Of a stretch of 11,454 nt of DNA, positions 1 to 6,593 are shown in pieces. The translations under genes were made by a program, and so were the position numbers. The DNA is from Candidatus Bipolaricaulota bacterium (GTDB taxonomy: Bacteria > Bipolaricaulota > Bipolaricaulia > Bipolaricaulales > Bipolaricaulaceae): contig JACIWM010000037.1 in NCBI GenBank assembly GCA_014360945.1, positions 1-11,454 on the forward strand, written 5' to 3'. Every line of letters starts with the position of its first letter. Position 1 is the stretch's first letter. The notes beneath the pieces are model-generated. The model was not told the origin of the DNA. It made no database searches and saw only the letters and a list, made by a program, of their open reading frames with translations.

Positions 1-318
1 GCGCAAGGCCTTCCTTTTGAGGAAATGGAACAGATGGAGGAGGCCTTGCCCCACATCGATGTCCTCTACATGACCCGCGTGCAAAAGGAGCGTTTCTTTA
101 ACGAGGAAGACTATCTTCGCCTGCGCGATTTCTACATCCTCACTCCCGAGCGCCTGAAACTCCTCAAAGAGGACGCCATCGTCATGCATCCCCTTCCCCG
201 GGTGACCGAGATCTCCTACGCCGTGGATGCCGATCCCCGGGCGGTTTACTTTCAGCAGGTCCGGTTCGGGATGTACGCGCGGATGGCTCTCATCCTCAGC
301 ATCCTGGGGGTGGCATAG
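1..318 (+). CDS. pyrB: Aspartate carbamoyltransferase catalytic chain, C-terminal part (5' end outside window)
   Basis: This is the last 105 codons of the catalytic chain of aspartate carbamoyltransferase, which joins carbamoyl phosphate and L-aspartate in the first committed step of pyrimidine synthesis in the cytoplasm. The reading frame is open from base 1, so the gene begins upstream of the window. Seen in the sequence are the aspartate-domain blocks of the family: a TRVQKERF segment, the HPLPRV loop that lines the active site, and a C-terminal YFQQ...G.YARMAL helix. All align readily with E. coli PyrB from memory. The TAG stop at 316-318 directly abuts the ATG of pyrI, so the catalytic and regulatory chains should be made together. 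The N-terminal carbamoyl-phosphate domain is not visible. The family call is very secure. Confidence 0.96.
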   Translation, partial: AQGLPFEEMEQMEEALPHIDVLYMTRVQKERFFNEEDYLRLRDFYILTPERLKLLKEDAIVMHPLPRVTEISYAVDADPRAVYFQQVRFGMYARMALILSILGVA

Positions 319-741
319 ATGCTCCGAGTCGACCCGATTCAAGAGGGGATCGTCCTCGACCACATCCGGGCCGGGATGGGAATGCGCATCTTCGAGGAGC
401 TCGGCCTCGGGGAAAAGGGACTCACCGTGGCCCTCCTCATGAACGTTCCCAGCACAAAGCTCGGCAAAAAGGACATGATCAAGATCACCGGCGTTTTGGA
501 TTTGGACCTCACGAAACTGGGCCTCCTTGATCCGGGGATCACCGTGAACTACATCGCCGGCGGAAAAGTGGTGCGGAAGGTGAAGCCCGGCCTTCCTGAG
601 CGAGTTTCCGGCCTCATCCGCTGCCGTAACCCACGCTGCATCACCTCCACCGAAAGCTACATAACCCCGGAGTTCATCCTGGTGGACCGCGAGACAAAGG
701 AATACCGCTGCTCCCTTTGTGGCGAGCGGGTCCGGGTGTGA
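319..741 (+). CDS. pyrI: Aspartate carbamoyltransferase regulatory chain
   Basis: This 140-residue protein is the regulatory subunit that binds nucleotide effectors (ATP, CTP, UTP in known examples) and holds catalytic trimers in an allosteric holoenzyme. The N-terminal half carries the allosteric-domain pattern, including a HIRAGMG segment and an NVPSTKLGKKD block. The C-terminal half is the zinc domain, with Cys102, Cys107, Cys131 and Cys134. The Cys spacing (5, 24 and 3) equals that of E. coli PyrI, so zinc binding should be intact. The ATG at 319 follows the pyrB stop with no gap, and the stop TGA overlaps the pyrC start. PyrI is found in archaea, enterobacteria and some other bacteria and is absent from many. 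Its presence implies allosteric control of this pathway. Confidence 0.95.
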   Translation: MLRVDPIQEGIVLDHIRAGMGMRIFEELGLGEKGLTVALLMNVPSTKLGKKDMIKITGVLDLDLTKLGLLDPGITVNYIAGGKVVRKVKPGLPERVSGLIRCRNPRCITSTESYITPEFILVDRETKEYRCSLCGERVRV

Positions 742-1979
742 ATTTGCTTCTTATCCGCAACGTGCGGGTGGTGGATGCCCAGGGCGAGTGGCGCGGCGAC
801 GTGGCCATTCGGGATGGCGTGTTTGCCGCGCTGGGCCGCGATTTCTCCTGGCCGGGAGCTTTGGTTCTCGACGGGGAAGGGCGGACTTTTCTCCCGGGTT
901 TCGTTGATCTGCACGCCCATTTCCGCGACCCTGGATTCCCTAAAAAGGAGGATCTTCAGACCGGTTCCTGGGCCGCCGCCCACGGCGGCTTTACTGCGGT
1001 GTCCGTGATGGCCAATACCAACCCTCCCTGCGATTCCCCGGACGTGGCCCGCTACATCCTGGAAAAAGCGCGGTCTTTGGGGCTCGTGGAGATCTATCCC
1101 GTGGGGGCGATCACCGTGGGCCTTCGCGGGGAGAAACTCACGGATTTTCCGGCGCTGGCCCCGTTTGTGTGGGCCTTTTCCGATGACGGAAAAGGGGTGG
1201 AGCGGGCGGACCTCATGGCTCAAGCCCTACGCCTGGCCACCTCGTTGGGGAAAAGGATTCTCTCCCATCCCGAGTTTTCCGGGCTGGAGAGAGACTTGGC
1301 CGAGGAACTCATGGTGGAGCGGGATCTTCACCTTGCTCAGGCCACGGGAGGTTTCCTTCATCTCCAGCATTTGAGCTCGCCACGCTCCGTGGAGATGGTG
1401 CAAAAGGCCAAAGCTGCGGGAGTACCGGTCACCGCCGAGGTCACTCCGCATCATCTTTGCCTATCTCGGGAGGCTTTTGGTGAGTACGCGGTGAACCCGC
1501 CCCTTCCCCGGGAGGAGGCCCGGCTGGCCCTGGTGCGCGCATTCTTGCGCGGAGCATTCGAGGCTGTAGCCACGGACCACGCTCCACACACCGCGCAGGA
1601 CAAAGCTCAGGGTGCCCCCGGGATCTCCGGAATCGAGACGGCTTTCCCCCTCCTTTTCACCAATTTTGTGCGCCAGGGACTTCTCAGCTTGTCCGAACTT
1701 TCCCGCTACCTTTCCTTGGGCCCAGCGCGCATCATGGGCCTGAGAAAAGGCCTTGTGCGGGTGGGCTACGATGGCGATGGTGTTTTGGTGGAAGAGGACG
1801 AAAGTTTCGTTGTGGACGAGAATTTTTTCTTTTCCAAGAGCAGGAACACCCCGATTGTGGGAACGCGGCTTTGGGGGCGAATCTGGGCCACGATCCGCCG
1901 CGGCGTCGTGATTTTCTGGAATGGACACGTGCTTGGCCGGGACTATGACGATCATCGACAGGTTATACAAAAGAGTTGA
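738..1979 (+). CDS. pyrC: Dihydroorotase, type I
   Basis: This 413-residue amidohydrolase closes carbamoyl aspartate to dihydroorotate. Metal and catalytic motifs are visible: HAHFRDPG with His59 and His61, the SDDG motif at 148-151 that in type I enzymes supplies the bridging Asp, His177, His211 in QHLSS, the EVTPHH block, and catalytic Asp280 in ATDHAPH. The C-terminal SKSRNTPIVG segment is also typical. Length fits the type I class of about 420-430 residues. The usual AHCED around the third His reads SHPEF here, so His177 is kept but its neighbours are changed. I chose GTG at 738, which overlaps the pyrI stop as GTGA and makes the protein begin MNLLLIRN. A TTG at 717 would only add residues encoded inside the pyrI zinc motif. 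The 3' end overlaps pyrF. Confidence 0.93.
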   Translation: MNLLLIRNVRVVDAQGEWRGDVAIRDGVFAALGRDFSWPGALVLDGEGRTFLPGFVDLHAHFRDPGFPKKEDLQTGSWAAAHGGFTAVSVMANTNPPCDSPDVARYILEKARSLGLVEIYPVGAITVGLRGEKLTDFPALAPFVWAFSDDGKGVERADLMAQALRLATSLGKRILSHPEFSGLERDLAEELMVERDLHLAQATGGFLHLQHLSSPRSVEMVQKAKAAGVPVTAEVTPHHLCLSREAFGEYAVNPPLPREEARLALVRAFLRGAFEAVATDHAPHTAQDKAQGAPGISGIETAFPLLFTNFVRQGLLSLSELSRYLSLGPARIMGLRKGLVRVGYDGDGVLVEEDESFVVDENFFFSKSRNTPIVGTRLWGRIWATIRRGVVIFWNGHVLGRDYDDHRQVIQKS

Positions 1980-2805
1980 GGAACGAGGCCCCATTTGTGT
2001 TGGCCTCGATCCCGCGGAGGACCTCTATCCGCCCGGTTTCCTCAAGAAATTTTCCTCCCCGGCTCAGGCGGCTCTTGCCTTCTCCCAGGAGATCGTGGCC
2101 GCCACCGCGGATCTTGTGGCCTGCTATAAGGTGCAAATTGCGCACTTCGAGGCCTTAGGCGTGGAAGGCCTTCAGGCCTATCGGGATCTTTTGCGCTGGC
2201 TTCGCAAAGAGGGCCTCATCGTCATCGGTGATGTGAAGCGGGGCGATATCGCCTCCACCGCCGCTCACTACGCCAAAGCACATTTCGGCGGAGAGTTTTC
2301 CGCGGATTTCCTCACGATAAACGCGCTCTTTGGCTTCGATGCTCTCACTCCCTTTTTGTCGTATCTCGAGAGTGGAAAGCACGGGTTCTTTGTGCTTGTG
2401 CGCACCTCAAACCCGACGGCTTCGGAATTCCAGGATCTCCTCGTCGACGGCCGACCGTTTTACGAGCATGTGGCGGAAAGGGTGGCCCTTTGGGGCGAGA
2501 AATTCCGTGGGGAATGTGGCTATAGTCTCATCGGCGCTGTGGTCGGCGCGCATCGGGAGGTTTTGGCTCGCTTACGTCCCCGCTTTCCCACGCTCTTTTT
2601 CCTCGTTCCCGGATATGGGGCCCAAGGCGGAAGGGCGCGGGATGTGGCTCCGGCCTTTCGGGAGGGGAATGGTGCAGTGGTTGTGGCCGCCCGTGCCATT
2701 CTTGGGGCTCATCGCGGGAAGCCTGATTCGGCAGAGCGTTTCCCCCACTATGCCCGGGAGGCGGTCCTGGCCATGCGGGAGGATCTGGCCCAATGTCTGC
2801 GGTAG
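1945..2805 (+). CDS. pyrF: Orotidine 5'-phosphate decarboxylase (long, subfamily 2 type)
   Basis: This protein of about 286 residues decarboxylates OMP to UMP, the last step of the pathway. The active-site motif GDVKRGD (Asp96, Lys98, Asp101) is intact. The sequence resembles the longer, mycobacterial-type subfamily: CVGLDP near the N terminus, VLVRTSNP at 151-157, GAVVGAHREV, and the phosphate-loop segment VPGYGAQGG at 221-229. The final phosphate-binding region reads AAR, where SSR or NSR is common, with Arg250 kept. I chose ATG 1945 because homology begins at MTIIDRL and a GGGA stretch lies just upstream. An ATG at 1921 in the same frame would add eight unmatched residues. Either start lies inside pyrC; with 1945 the overlap is 35 nt, which suggests translational coupling. 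The 3' end overlaps pyrK by 13 nt. Confidence 0.93.
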   Translation: MTIIDRLYKRVEERGPICVGLDPAEDLYPPGFLKKFSSPAQAALAFSQEIVAATADLVACYKVQIAHFEALGVEGLQAYRDLLRWLRKEGLIVIGDVKRGDIASTAAHYAKAHFGGEFSADFLTINALFGFDALTPFLSYLESGKHGFFVLVRTSNPTASEFQDLLVDGRPFYEHVAERVALWGEKFRGECGYSLIGAVVGAHREVLARLRPRFPTLFFLVPGYGAQGGRARDVAPAFREGNGAVVVAARAILGAHRGKPDSAERFPHYAREAVLAMREDLAQCLR

Positions 2806-3533
2806 CGTTCCGCGCGGCGCCGGTTCTGGAGCAGCGGGCGGTGGGGCCCGGAGTGTTCGTCCTTCGCGTGGGGGGAGAATTCACCGCTAATCCGGGCCAG
2901 TTCTTTCTTGTGCGGGCCTGGAGCTTTCATCCCCTCCTCAGCCGGCCGCTGAGCGTGTTCGATCTTTCCCGGGATTCTTTGAGCTTTGCCTACACTGTGC
3001 GAGGCGAGGGAACAAAACTGCTTTCTCGCCTTCGGCCGGGCGATGTCCTCCACGTTTTCGGCCCTTTGGGGAACGGCTGGTCCCGCGCAGAAGGAAAGGT
3101 GGCATTGGTGGGCGGGGGGATCGGCCTCGCTCCCTTGCTTTTCACGGCAAAAGCGTTCGGCCCTCCTCTGGACATCTTCCTTGGTTTTCGGAACGAGCCC
3201 TTCCTCGTGGAGGAGTTCCTCCCCTTCGGAAAAGTTCAGGTGGCCACGGAAAAGCCCGGCAGGTATCCTGGGACTTTCTCCGGGATGATCACGGATTTTT
3301 TCGAGCCCCGCGGGTACGCGGCCGTGTACGCCTGCGGTCCTCGGCCCATGCTCGAGGCTCTCCACAAGAAATGCCAGGCTGCGGGGATTCCGCTTTATGT
3401 GTCCCTGGAGGAACGCCTGGCCTGTGGGATCGGCGCGTGTTTTGGCTGCACGATTTTCACGAAAAAAGGGCCGGCCAGGCTATGCCGGGAGGGCCCGATT
3501 TTCCTTGCGAACGAGGTTTTTCATGGAGCTTGA
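2793..3533 (+). CDS. pyrK: Dihydroorotate dehydrogenase electron-transfer subunit
   Basis: This 246-residue FAD and [2Fe-2S] protein passes electrons from dihydroorotate dehydrogenase (PyrD, class 1B) to NAD. Domain order is an FAD-binding barrel with RPLS at 51-54, a nucleotide-binding domain with GGGIGLAP at 107-114 and CGP at 181-183, then a C-terminal iron-sulfur motif with Cys211, Cys216, Cys219 and Cys231. All four cluster ligands are present, so the protein looks functional. A strong ribosome site (GGGAGGAT, 2777-2784) precedes the ATG, although the start lies inside the end of pyrF. The stop overlaps pyrD by 11 nt. The immediate neighbour encodes its expected partner, which separates this from other ferredoxin-reductase-like proteins. 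Confidence 0.95.
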   Translation: MSAVAFRAAPVLEQRAVGPGVFVLRVGGEFTANPGQFFLVRAWSFHPLLSRPLSVFDLSRDSLSFAYTVRGEGTKLLSRLRPGDVLHVFGPLGNGWSRAEGKVALVGGGIGLAPLLFTAKAFGPPLDIFLGFRNEPFLVEEFLPFGKVQVATEKPGRYPGTFSGMITDFFEPRGYAAVYACGPRPMLEALHKKCQAAGIPLYVSLEERLACGIGACFGCTIFTKKGPARLCREGPIFLANEVFHGA

Positions 3534-4425
3534 TCTCACCGTAGAGCTCAGGAAGATCCGGCTTTCTTCGCCGGTCATGCCGGCGGCCGGAACGTTCGGA
3601 TTCGGCGAGGAATACGCCGAGCTTTACGACCTTTCGTGCCTTGGGGCCTTGGTTACCAAAACCTTCACTTTACGGCCCCGCTCGGGAAATCCTCAGCCCC
3701 GTGTTTGGGAAACGCCCTGCGGCCTTTTGAACTCCATTGGTCTAGAAAATCCCGGGGTTGACGTGTTTGTTGCCGAAATTTTCCCGCGCCTCTTACGATT
3801 TGGTGTTCCAGTAGTGGTGAGCGTTTATGGTGAAAGCGCCGAGGAATTTGGAGAGATCGCCCGCCGCATCCCCAAAGAGGCAAAAGCTTTAGAGCTGAAC
3901 CTTTCTTGTCCCAACGTGCCGGGAAAGCCCTCCGTGCTTTCTGCGGAGGAGATTTTTTCCCGGGTGGCCGCGGCCCGGGAAGCCTGGCCGGGAGAGCTTT
4001 GGGCCAAAATCTCGCCGGAAGGGGACCACCTGGCCTCCGCGAAGGCCGCGGAGGAAGCGGGGGCCGATGCCATCGTGGCCACCAACACCTTCCGCGGGAT
4101 GGCCATTGACCTTGAGCGGCGGGCTCCCGTTTTCTCCAATATCCTGGCCGGCCTCTCCGGCCCGGCCATAAAGCCCCTCTGCCTTCGCATCGTGTACGAG
4201 CTTTGCAAGGCCTTGCGCATCCCTGTGATCGGCTGCGGCGGGATCACCACCGGTCAGGACGCTTTGGAGTTCATCTTCGCCGGCGCCCATGCCGTGCAGG
4301 TGGGAACCGCCAATTTTTTCGATCCCTTGGCCATTCCCCGCATCCTCAAGGAAATGAAGGAGTGGCTAGGGGCGCGAAGGGTGAAAAGCCTTGCGGAGGT
4401 GCGCGGATGCGCGCGGAAGAGGTGA
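3523..4425 (+). CDS. pyrD: Dihydroorotate dehydrogenase, class 1B catalytic subunit
   Basis: This 300-residue FMN enzyme oxidises dihydroorotate to orotate. As a class 1B enzyme it is cytoplasmic and pairs with PyrK rather than with membrane quinones. Visible motifs are TKTFTLRPRSGNPQPR (45-60), GLLNSIGLENPG (67-78), the catalytic-base Cys129 in NLSCPNV, TNTFRG (187-192) and the FMN phosphate segment IGCGGITTG (236-244). Length matches the usual 300-310. The ATG at 3523 gives the typical short N terminus and has a GAGG box about 6 nt upstream. The same frame stays open to 3397 inside pyrK, but that extension has no family similarity. The last 19 nt overlap pyrE. No membrane segment is present. 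Confidence 0.96.
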   Translation: MELDLTVELRKIRLSSPVMPAAGTFGFGEEYAELYDLSCLGALVTKTFTLRPRSGNPQPRVWETPCGLLNSIGLENPGVDVFVAEIFPRLLRFGVPVVVSVYGESAEEFGEIARRIPKEAKALELNLSCPNVPGKPSVLSAEEIFSRVAAAREAWPGELWAKISPEGDHLASAKAAEEAGADAIVATNTFRGMAIDLERRAPVFSNILAGLSGPAIKPLCLRIVYELCKALRIPVIGCGGITTGQDALEFIFAGAHAVQVGTANFFDPLAIPRILKEMKEWLGARRVKSLAEVRGCARKR

Positions 4426-4985
4426 TGGATCTTTTGCGCACCACCGGGGCCCTTTTGGAGGGCCATTTTCTTCTCTCCTCAGGGCTCCATTCCTCGCGCT
4501 ACATTCAGTGCGCCCGCCTTTTGCAGTATCCACGGTATGCGGAAGCCGTGGGAAAAGCATTGGCCCAAAAAGTGCAGGGTTTTTCCGTGGACGTGGTGGT
4601 GGGACCAGCCCTGGGCGGAATCATCGTAGCCCACGAGCTGGCCCGAGCCTTGGGGGTGCGGGCCATGTTTGCCGAGCGGGAGGGACCAAAGCTCGCATTG
4701 CGCCGGGGTTTCGCCATTGCGCCCGGAGAACGGGTCCTCTTGGCCGAGGACGTGGTGACCACCGGCGGGTCCACCTTGGAAACGGCGGAAGTGGTGGCAT
4801 CTTTGGGAGGGAAGGTGGTAGCGGCCGCGTGCATTGTGGACCGCCGCGGCCCCATAGCCAAGGACCTTCCCTTTCCTCTGTTCTCCCTTCTTCGCCTGGA
4901 CCTGGATACTTATCCCCCTGAACGGTGCCCCCTTTGCCAGGCTGGCCTTCCTCTGACGAAACCAGGAAGCCGGCCGCAGGGGTAG
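4407..4985 (+). CDS. pyrE: Orotate phosphoribosyltransferase
   Basis: This 192-residue enzyme adds the phosphoribosyl group of PRPP to orotate, giving OMP for PyrF. The PRPP-binding motif VLLAEDVVTTGGST lies at 110-123, and a GHFLLSSGLHSSRYIQ segment at 19-34 is typical of orotate enzymes. The C terminus carries a CPLC pair (174-177) followed by GLPLTKPGSR. From memory that ending belongs to the thermophile/Thermus-type PyrE branch, not to the E. coli branch. A clear ribosome site, GGAGGT at 4395-4400, sits 6 nt before the ATG at 4407, inside the end of pyrD. This is the last gene of the operon. Its TAG stop is only 2 nt from the convergent guaA stop, leaving no room for a terminator between them. 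Confidence 0.95.
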   Translation: MRAEEVMDLLRTTGALLEGHFLLSSGLHSSRYIQCARLLQYPRYAEAVGKALAQKVQGFSVDVVVGPALGGIIVAHELARALGVRAMFAEREGPKLALRRGFAIAPGERVLLAEDVVTTGGSTLETAEVVASLGGKVVAAACIVDRRGPIAKDLPFPLFSLLRLDLDTYPPERCPLCQAGLPLTKPGSRPQG

Positions 4986-4987
4986 CT

Positions 4988-5920
4988 TCACTCCCACTCG
5001 ATGGTGGCGGGCGGTTTGGGGGTCAGGTCGTAAAGGACCCGACTGAGAGCGGGGAGCTCCTGAAGAAGTCGGGCCACGAGGGACTGGAGTTTTTCCCAGG
5101 GAGGAAAAAGCACTTCGGCGGAGAGGGCATTTTCGGAGCGCACGAAACGCAGCGCCAAAACCTCCCCGTAGTGACGCCTTTCCTCCCGCAGGCCGGTGGC
5201 TTTCTCGGCCAAAAGCACGGGGAAGGCCTGAAATGCCGGAAGATCCGCGGTTTCTTCCTCCACGATCTTTGTGGCCCGCCGGAGAAGCTCCACCCGTTCC
5301 GGGGTGACCTCGCCCACGACCCGCACGCTCAGGCCCGGGCCGGGGAAGGGCCGGCGCCGTATGAATTCCTCGGGAAGGCCAAGGTAACGCGCCACCTCCC
5401 GCACCTCCGGCTTGAGAAGGGACCGCACCGGTTCCAGAACCAAGAGCTCCTTTGGCCAAACTTGCGGCTCCAAATCCAGGACGTTGTGGTGGGTCTTCAC
5501 CGCGGCCTGGGTCTCGGCCACGTCGGCAGCGATGGTTCCCTGGATCAAAGCCCGGGCTCCTTTCTCCGCGGCGATCTCCGCCAACACCCCATAAAACGTG
5601 GCCCGAAATCTTTTGCGCTTCTCCTCCGGATCGGTAACCCCGGCCAGGGCCTGAAAGAACCGGGAGGCCACGGGGAATATTTCCAAGCGGATTCCTAATC
5701 GCCCCAGCGCTTTCTCCACGGCCTGGGCCTCCTCGGCCCGCATGAACCCGGTGTCCAAGAACACGGGGTGGGCGCGGTCCCCGAAAGCCTGATGGGCTAG
5801 AACCGCACAAACCGTGGAGTCCACCCCACCGGAGCAGGCCACCACCGCCCGGCCCGTGGGCAGCGCCTCCCGCATCTCCTCCACCGCTTTTTCCACAAAT
5901 TCAGCAGGAGAAAGCCTCAT
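4988..5920 (-). CDS. guaA: GMP synthase ATP-pyrophosphatase subunit, stand-alone (archaeal-type GuaA subunit B)
   Basis: This 310-residue protein activates XMP with ATP and aminates it to GMP. The PP-loop SGGVDS lies at 30-35, followed by DTGFMR, GTIAADVAET, KTHHNV, a RPFPGPGLSVRVVGEV block and the C-terminal PPATIEWE typical of GMP synthases. Most bacterial GuaA proteins are about 510-525 residues because a class I glutamine amidotransferase domain is fused in front. Here that domain is missing and the protein starts 20-25 residues before the PP-loop, as in the two-subunit archaeal enzymes. The glutaminase subunit is not in this window and would have to be encoded elsewhere, unless free ammonia is used. 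The ATG at 5920 has a GAGGAG site about 8 nt upstream and follows the xpt stop by 3 nt, so xpt and guaA form an operon. Confidence 0.93.
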   Translation of the reverse strand: MRLSPAEFVEKAVEEMREALPTGRAVVACSGGVDSTVCAVLAHQAFGDRAHPVFLDTGFMRAEEAQAVEKALGRLGIRLEIFPVASRFFQALAGVTDPEEKRKRFRATFYGVLAEIAAEKGARALIQGTIAADVAETQAAVKTHHNVLDLEPQVWPKELLVLEPVRSLLKPEVREVARYLGLPEEFIRRRPFPGPGLSVRVVGEVTPERVELLRRATKIVEEETADLPAFQAFPVLLAEKATGLREERRHYGEVLALRFVRSENALSAEVLFPPWEKLQSLVARLLQELPALSRVLYDLTPKPPATIEWE

Positions 5921-5923
5921 GAC

Positions 5924-6514
5924 TCACTCCTCGGCGAATTCGATTCTCCCCGTTTCGGGATCCATGCGGGCTACCTTGACCAAACTCACGATGGGAACGC
6001 CGAACCGGGCCAAAACCTTTCGCCCTCCGCCCAATTTTTTCTCGATCACGAAGGCAAATCCCACGAGAGTGGCCTGGGCTTCCAGGACCATTTCTGCCAG
6101 GGCTGCGCTGGTGGTTCCCCGAAACAAGAAATCGTCCACGACGAGGACCCGCTCCGCGGGGCCCAAGTATTCGCGGGAAAGGAAAAGCTCCGTGGTGGTG
6201 CCTTTGGTGGGGGAAATGATGGTGCGGCGGAGGGCCCCGGCCATGGTGGCGGCCCGGCCCTTCTTGGCATAAAGGGCATACGCCCCGAGTTCCCGAGCCA
6301 CTTCGTAGGCGATGACGTTTCCTGCAGCCTCTGCGGTGAGAACACAGGTGATGTCGTGGCCGGCGAAGGCTTGACAAATCCCGTGGGCAGCAAGGATGAC
6401 GAAACGCGGATCAATACGATGATTGAGGAAGCTATCAACCCGCAGGAACTCCTCGCTCAGAACCCGTCCTTCGCGTTCCACCCATTCCCGCAGTTTTGCC
6501 TGGATGCTTTCCAT
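5924..6514 (-). CDS. xpt: Xanthine phosphoribosyltransferase
   Basis: This 196-residue type I phosphoribosyltransferase is predicted to convert xanthine and PRPP to XMP. It matches B. subtilis Xpt (194 residues) from memory in the N-terminal hallmark VLSEEFLRVDSFLNHRIDP (18-36), in the PRPP motif VLVVDDFLFRGTT (123-135), and in the following GFAFVIEKK and SLVKV segments. The PRPP motif has FRGTT where B. subtilis has ANGQA. The ATG at 6514 is chosen because homology starts at MESIQAK; the frame remains open further upstream, but there it runs antisense to the tmRNA. No convincing Shine-Dalgarno sequence precedes this ATG; the leader is pyrimidine-rich. The pairing with guaA supports a xanthine-to-GMP role. 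A preference for hypoxanthine or guanine cannot be excluded. Confidence 0.88.
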   Translation of the reverse strand: MESIQAKLREWVEREGRVLSEEFLRVDSFLNHRIDPRFVILAAHGICQAFAGHDITCVLTAEAAGNVIAYEVARELGAYALYAKKGRAATMAGALRRTIISPTKGTTTELFLSREYLGPAERVLVVDDFLFRGTTSAALAEMVLEAQATLVGFAFVIEKKLGGGRKVLARFGVPIVSLVKVARMDPETGRIEFAEE

Positions 6515-6576
6515 ACGCGATGATATGGGGGAGGGACGGGGCGAGCCAACGGTGTGGAGCCGACGGGGCTTTAGGC

Positions 6577-6582
6577 AGTATA
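6577..6582 (-). promoter_or_regulatory. Putative -10 element for xpt-guaA
   Basis: Read on the minus strand the bases are TATACT, a five-of-six match to the sigma-70 -10 consensus. Transcription would start near 6570 and give a leader of about 55 nt before the xpt ATG. No good -35 box is visible at the expected distance, which would fall inside ssrA. The element overlaps the ssrA -10 on the other strand. Confidence 0.45.
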
Positions 6583-6584
6583 AT
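6579..6584 (+). promoter_or_regulatory. -10 element of the ssrA (tmRNA) promoter
   Basis: A perfect TATAAT lies 10 nt before the first base of the mature tmRNA, a suitable place for a start near 6591. The region 17-18 nt upstream (around 6555-6561) has only a weak -35 match. The promoter probably drives both ssrA and the tRNA-Gln gene that follows it closely. Confidence 0.65.
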
Positions 6585-6593
6585 AAAGAGCAT

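Noticed and set aside
717..737. TTG start for pyrC at 717
   Set aside because: The extra seven residues are encoded within the pyrI zinc motif, and the GTG at 738 gives a normal N terminus with a stop-start overlap.
657..1223. 188-codon minus-strand open frame over pyrI/pyrC
   Set aside because: It is a shadow of pyrC, with His- and Arg-rich composition and no domain.
4479..5810. 443-codon minus-strand open frame spanning pyrE and most of guaA
   Set aside because: It is rich in Gly, Arg and Pro with no recognisable domain, lies in another frame of the real guaA and antisense to pyrE, and is explained by high-GC codon bias.
6515..6593. Possible purine riboswitch before xpt
   Set aside because: The interval is about 80 nt and mostly promoter. 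I see no conserved purine aptamer core and no terminator hairpin.
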